A stretch of 64,000 nucleotides of DNA from Streptomyces sp. NBC_00273 (GTDB taxonomy: Bacteria > Actinomycetota > Actinomycetes > Streptomycetales > Streptomycetaceae), in the NCBI RefSeq assembly GCF_036178145.1, contig NZ_CP108067.1, positions 9,377,001 through 9,441,000 on the forward strand. The letters run 5' to 3'. Below the pieces are notes generated by a model, which worked only from the letters and a program-made list of their open reading frames with translations, was not told the origin of the DNA and made no database searches. Positions 61,559-64,000 of the stretch are shown one piece after another; the stretch's first letter is position 1, and each line of letters opens with the position of its first letter. The translations under genes and the position numbers were made by a program.

Positions 61559-61978
61559 ATGACGGGCCCAGCCCGTCCACTTCGATGGCCCCGGCGGGGA
61601 GAAGCCCCGCCGCACCCCGCAGGCCCTGCGCCTGGCCATCCAGGAACACGCCCCGCATCTGCTGCCGGATTTCGAGGCCCACTGGCGCCGCGCGATCGGC
61701 GACGCCTTCAACCTCACCCCGGTACCGGCCTTCTTGCGCCTGTGGTGGACCCAGTACGCCATCGCCCGCGCCCCAGGCCTGGCAGCCCACCTGCGCGACC
61801 TCGAAGCCCGCGCCGCGAAGTCCGAGGACCCCGAGGAGTCCGCCCGGCTCGTGGCCTCGACCAGTCCGGGTGGCCCGCACATCGCCGACCTCGCCGGTGG
61901 TCGCGGCTGGCTCGACTTTGCCTTCGCTCGCCGCCATGCCGACCCGCAGATCAGCGTCACTGTCGCGCTCTGGGCCTG
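61559..61978 (+). pseudogene. DUF6247-like protein with early frameshift
   Basis: ATG 61559 (CAGGAG about 11 nt upstream) opens MTGP, but the family-like sequence runs in another frame from ~61570: QPVHFDGPGGEKPRRTPQAL, RLAIQEHAPHLLPDFEAHWR, RAIGDAFNLTPVPAFLRLWW, TQYAIARAPGLAAHLRDLEA. That frame has a stop at 61560-61562 and no start of its own, so a 1-2 base indel near 61568 disrupts the gene. The C-terminal part after ~100 (RGWLDFAFARRHADPQISVT) looks unrelated. Such proteins often precede toxin-like genes; the downstream fragment may be one. Confidence 0.55.
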
Positions 61979-62384
61979 ACCGTCCGGCCGTACCGGACGC
62001 GCGCTTTCCCAGTGCTGGGAGCGAGTCGGCCGTGCGGTCGTTCCCGCAGGATCTCGGCGTCGGCGCCCCGGACCGGGTGGACCGCGTGACTGGACACGCC
62101 GATCGGCACCGGGCCGATCTCACCGGCCAGCCGCTGACGGTCATGGACCGGGAACGCCGGAGCGGCGTGCCTGTCGGGTTCGACGCGGGCCTGCTCCACG
62201 CCTGCGGCCTGCGCGTCCCCGAGGTCGAAGCCTGCGTTCGGGCCGAGTTCACCGACATCGCCGACGCCCTGATGGACCGCGCGCAGACCTCGCCGGACGA
62301 TCGCCCCCGTTCCACCACAGTGTTGACAGGTGCACGGGAGGCGCCGGTCCCTCTGTACGGGTGGGGTCGCTCCCCGGCCCGTCG

Positions 62385-62543
62385 CGTCAATTGGAGACCC
62401 TACCCGCAAGAGGGTGGGATGGAGAGTGCGGGGAGCCGCCGCACCAGTAGGGGCCGCTCCCAGCCCCGTTGCGCTGCTGGCTGCGGGCAGGTCCGGCAGC
62501 CGCGCCAGACGTCGCCGGGCACCGCCCCGGCCAGCAGCCTCCA
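62385..62543 (+). repeat. Dispersed repeat B, copy 2
   Basis: Matches 38957-39113 over ~155 bases with small gaps. Here the left part contains a clearer hairpin (ACCCTACCCGCAAGAGGGTGGG). Confidence 0.8.
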
Positions 62544-62632
62544 GCCCGCATCCGAAGCGGGTCTTCGTGACGCGCCTGCTCCGTAGCTGTAGCCGTAGCC
62601 GCAGCCGGCCTGGTGCCGGGGGAGGGGGCGGG

Positions 62633-63235
62633 TCAGTCCGTTTTGGTCTGGGTGCGGCGGGCGTAGGCGCGGGCCGCGCGGGCGCGGTCGCCGCAGCGGG
62701 TGGAGCACCAGTGGCGGCGTCCGTTGCGCAGGAGGTAGCGGCTGCAGGGGGTGGAGCGGCAGGCGGTGAGGCGCTCGGCGTCGGGTCCGGTGAGCAGATC
62801 GGCGGCGTTGGCCGCGAGGACGGCGAGGGCGTGCTCGACGATCTGGGTGACGGGGTGGGCCGCCTCGCGGTACAGGCCGCGGTCCGGGTCCCAGTGGAGG
62901 AGGGAGGCGGCGGGGGCTCGGGTGAGGGCGTCGTTGACGGCGGTCAGCGCGGCAGCTGGGGCTGGCAGCCCGGCGGCATGGGCGGCAAGCAGGGCGCGGA
63001 TCTGTTCGCGCAGGGAGCGGAGCCGGCTGGCGCATGTCTCGATCAGCCCGGTGTCGGCGGGGGCGAGACCCCGTTCGACGAGCCACTGTTCGGCGGCGGC
63101 GGGAGTGGCGAGGAGATCGACGGAGTGTCCGCCGGGCAGGGTGACGGCGCTGTTGGCGAGGTCGAGGGCGGGGTGCTGCTCGGCGCCCGGCGCGGGGGGC
63201 GGTTCGATGGTCGCGATCTCGTCCATGACCCTCAT
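62633..63235 (-). CDS. ABATE/CGNR zinc-finger transcriptional regulator
   Basis: 200 residues from ATG 63235 (ATG 63226 possible). N-terminal ABATE domain (HPALDLANSAVTLPGGHSVD, LLATPAAAEQWLVERGLA) and C-terminal CGNR-type zinc finger (ERLTACRSTPCSRYLLRNGR, RHWCSTRCGDRARAARAYAR): four Cys in C-x4-C...C-x3-C arrangement, with CGDR in place of CGNR. Believed to be DNA-binding stress regulators. Divergent from the MBL-fold gene, with repeats in the shared leader. Confidence 0.93.
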   Translation of the reverse strand: MRVMDEIATIEPPPAPGAEQHPALDLANSAVTLPGGHSVDLLATPAAAEQWLVERGLAPADTGLIETCASRLRSLREQIRALLAAHAAGLPAPAAALTAVNDALTRAPAASLLHWDPDRGLYREAAHPVTQIVEHALAVLAANAADLLTGPDAERLTACRSTPCSRYLLRNGRRHWCSTRCGDRARAARAYARRTQTKTD

Positions 63236-63283
63236 GGTACAACCCCACCTTTTCCATGATGCTCACGTTAGAGCTTGTGTTTA

Positions 63284-63336
63284 TCCGTGAGAACCGCTTA
63301 ACGTGGCTCACGGATGAACCGCTATCTATCCGTGAG
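63284..63336. promoter_or_regulatory. Three copies of ATCCGTGAG between divergent genes
   Basis: ATCCGTGAG at 63284-63292 and 63328-63336, and its reverse complement CTCACGGAT at 63307-63315. The first two are also followed or preceded by GAACCGCT-like sequence. Symmetry and position suggest operators for the CGNR regulator controlling itself and the MBL-fold gene. Confidence 0.65.
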
Positions 63337-63347
63337 GTGTATGTTTC

Positions 63348-64000
63348 GTGACTGCCACCAGCACCACCCCCGAACAGTGCTCCGTCCGAGTCTTCGGCGG
63401 CCCCACCGCCCTTCTCGAGTACGGCGGTCTGCGGTTCCTGACCGACCCGACCTTCGACGCTCCCGGCGACTACCAGAGGCCGGGCGCCCCGCTCCTGGTC
63501 AAGACCGCACCCTCCAGCGGCACCCCCGATGAACTGGGCCGCATCGACGCGGTCCTGCTCTCCCACGACGAGCACGCCGACAACCTTGACACCTCCGGCC
63601 GGGCCCTCCTCGCCGACGTCCCCCTCACCCTCACCACCCCCGGCGGCGGACAGCGCCTGGGAGCCAACGCGAGGGGCCTGGCCGACTGGGAGTCCATCGA
63701 GCTCGACCGCCCCGAAGGCGGCACCGTCACCGTCACCGGCGTGCCCGCCATCCACGGCCCCGGACCGCGTGAGGAGATCGAGCCGATCGCCGGGCAGGTC
63801 GTCGGATTCGTCCTGACCGGCGAAGGACTGCCCACCGTCTACGTCAGCGGCGACAACGCCTCCCTCGACCTGGTCAAGGAGATCGCCGCACGCTACGCCC
63901 CCATAGACACCGCCGTCCTGTTCGCTGGCGCTCCCCGCTTCCCCGTCCTCTTCAACGGCGAACCGCTCGTCCTGGACAGCGCCCAGGCCGCCGAAGCCGC
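63348..64000 (+). CDS. MBL-fold metallo-hydrolase, cut by window end
   Basis: 217 complete codons from GTG 63348; no stop in the window. Reads CSVRVFGGPTALLEYGGLRF, LTDPTFDAPGDYQRPGAPLL, RIDAVLLSHDEHADNLDTSG (the metal-binding SHDEHADN version of HxHxDH), VTVTGVPAIHGPGP and LPTVYVSGDNASLDLVKEIA (second ligand set). It belongs to the UlaG/YtnP-like branch of metallo-beta-lactamase-fold hydrolases. Cytoplasmic. Likely controlled by the divergent CGNR protein. Confidence 0.93.
   Translation, partial: MTATSTTPEQCSVRVFGGPTALLEYGGLRFLTDPTFDAPGDYQRPGAPLLVKTAPSSGTPDELGRIDAVLLSHDEHADNLDTSGRALLADVPLTLTTPGGGQRLGANARGLADWESIELDRPEGGTVTVTGVPAIHGPGPREEIEPIAGQVVGFVLTGEGLPTVYVSGDNASLDLVKEIAARYAPIDTAVLFAGAPRFPVLFNGEPLVLDSAQAAEA

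Larger units (their letters stand above)
60970..62632. other. Decayed region with gene fragments and repeats
   Basis: About 1.66 kb without an intact gene. Contains (GAGTGCC)4 at 61350-61377, a short plus-strand piece at 61407-61519 (DRPPKTLAYLLPAEWFEQYM, AQHSAETGADQSAA), the DUF6247-like remnant (61559-61978), a natural-looking plus frame at ~62070-62300 (DRVTGHADRHRADLTGQPLT; FDAGLLHACGLRVPEVEACV, AEFTDIADALMDRA) and repeat B copy 2 (62385-62543). Confidence 0.5.

Overview
The DNA is very GC-rich, with strong third-position G/C bias, GTG and TTG starts, purine-rich ribosome binding sites and many Tat/Sec-exported proteins. This fits a Streptomyces (or close relative). The most informative locus is a tap-tpg pair (16005-18758), encoding the telomere-associated protein and the terminal protein that cap linear Streptomyces replicons. 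The window is therefore probably part of a linear chromosome arm or a large linear plasmid. The many decayed genes, insertion-sequence fragments and dispersed repeats between intact genes are typical of such arms.

Layout. 1-11389: the 3' part of sbcC, a Lys/Ala-rich winged-helix protein, an NlpC/P60 hydrolase with a small secreted partner, a large M4 metallopeptidase divergent from a LuxR-type regulator, a DUF6308-like protein and a HEAT-like repeat protein. 11390-13300: remnants of an IS21-like and an IS110-like element around a small YrhB-like gene. 13318-15897: a YunG-NUDIX fusion, then a LysR/DoxX-like divergent pair enclosed by 44-bp inverted repeats. 15941-18758: iteron-like repeats, tap and tpg. 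18955-21631: a broken small gene, a membrane protein, an IS5-type element with an internal deletion, a lipoprotein, and a second IS end. 21990-25059: GntR regulator plus MFS exporter, then a membrane protein plus small winged-helix regulator behind two overlapping hairpins. 25363-30293: a frameshifted Tat-exported protein, unknown proteins, IS110 debris and a DUF1963-like protein.

30470-39255: MFS transporter, two DUF4241 paralogues, an FAD amine-oxidase-like enzyme, an exported protein, and long degenerate stretches. 39256-46317: MMPL exporter divergent from MarR, a DUF1905 protein, AraC divergent from a fosmidomycin-resistance-like MFS exporter, then a decayed region. 46318-51548: an exported protein made only of Gly/Asn pentapeptides, a lamin-tail-domain protein, an unknown protein, and a CBM2-FN3x3 protein followed by an AA10 lytic polysaccharide monooxygenase. 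51549-56800: mostly ruins (AraC, O-methyltransferase, helicase, TetR) with a few intact genes. 56843-64000: alpha/beta hydrolase behind tandem operators, IS5 and plasmid-type debris, a DUF1877 protein, a decayed DUF6247-like gene, and a CGNR zinc-finger regulator divergent from a metallo-beta-lactamase-fold protein that runs off the window.

How the genes work together. Recurrent modules are local regulator-transporter or regulator-enzyme pairs (LuxR/M4, LysR/DoxX, GntR/MFS, MarR/MMPL, AraC/MFS, TetR/hydrolase, CGNR/MBL). Others are an extracellular polysaccharide-attack pair (CBM2-FN3 and LPMO) and the telomere-maintenance operon. No CRISPR array, tRNA, rRNA or complete antiphage system was recognised. 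Family names come from motif recognition by eye; no database search was run.
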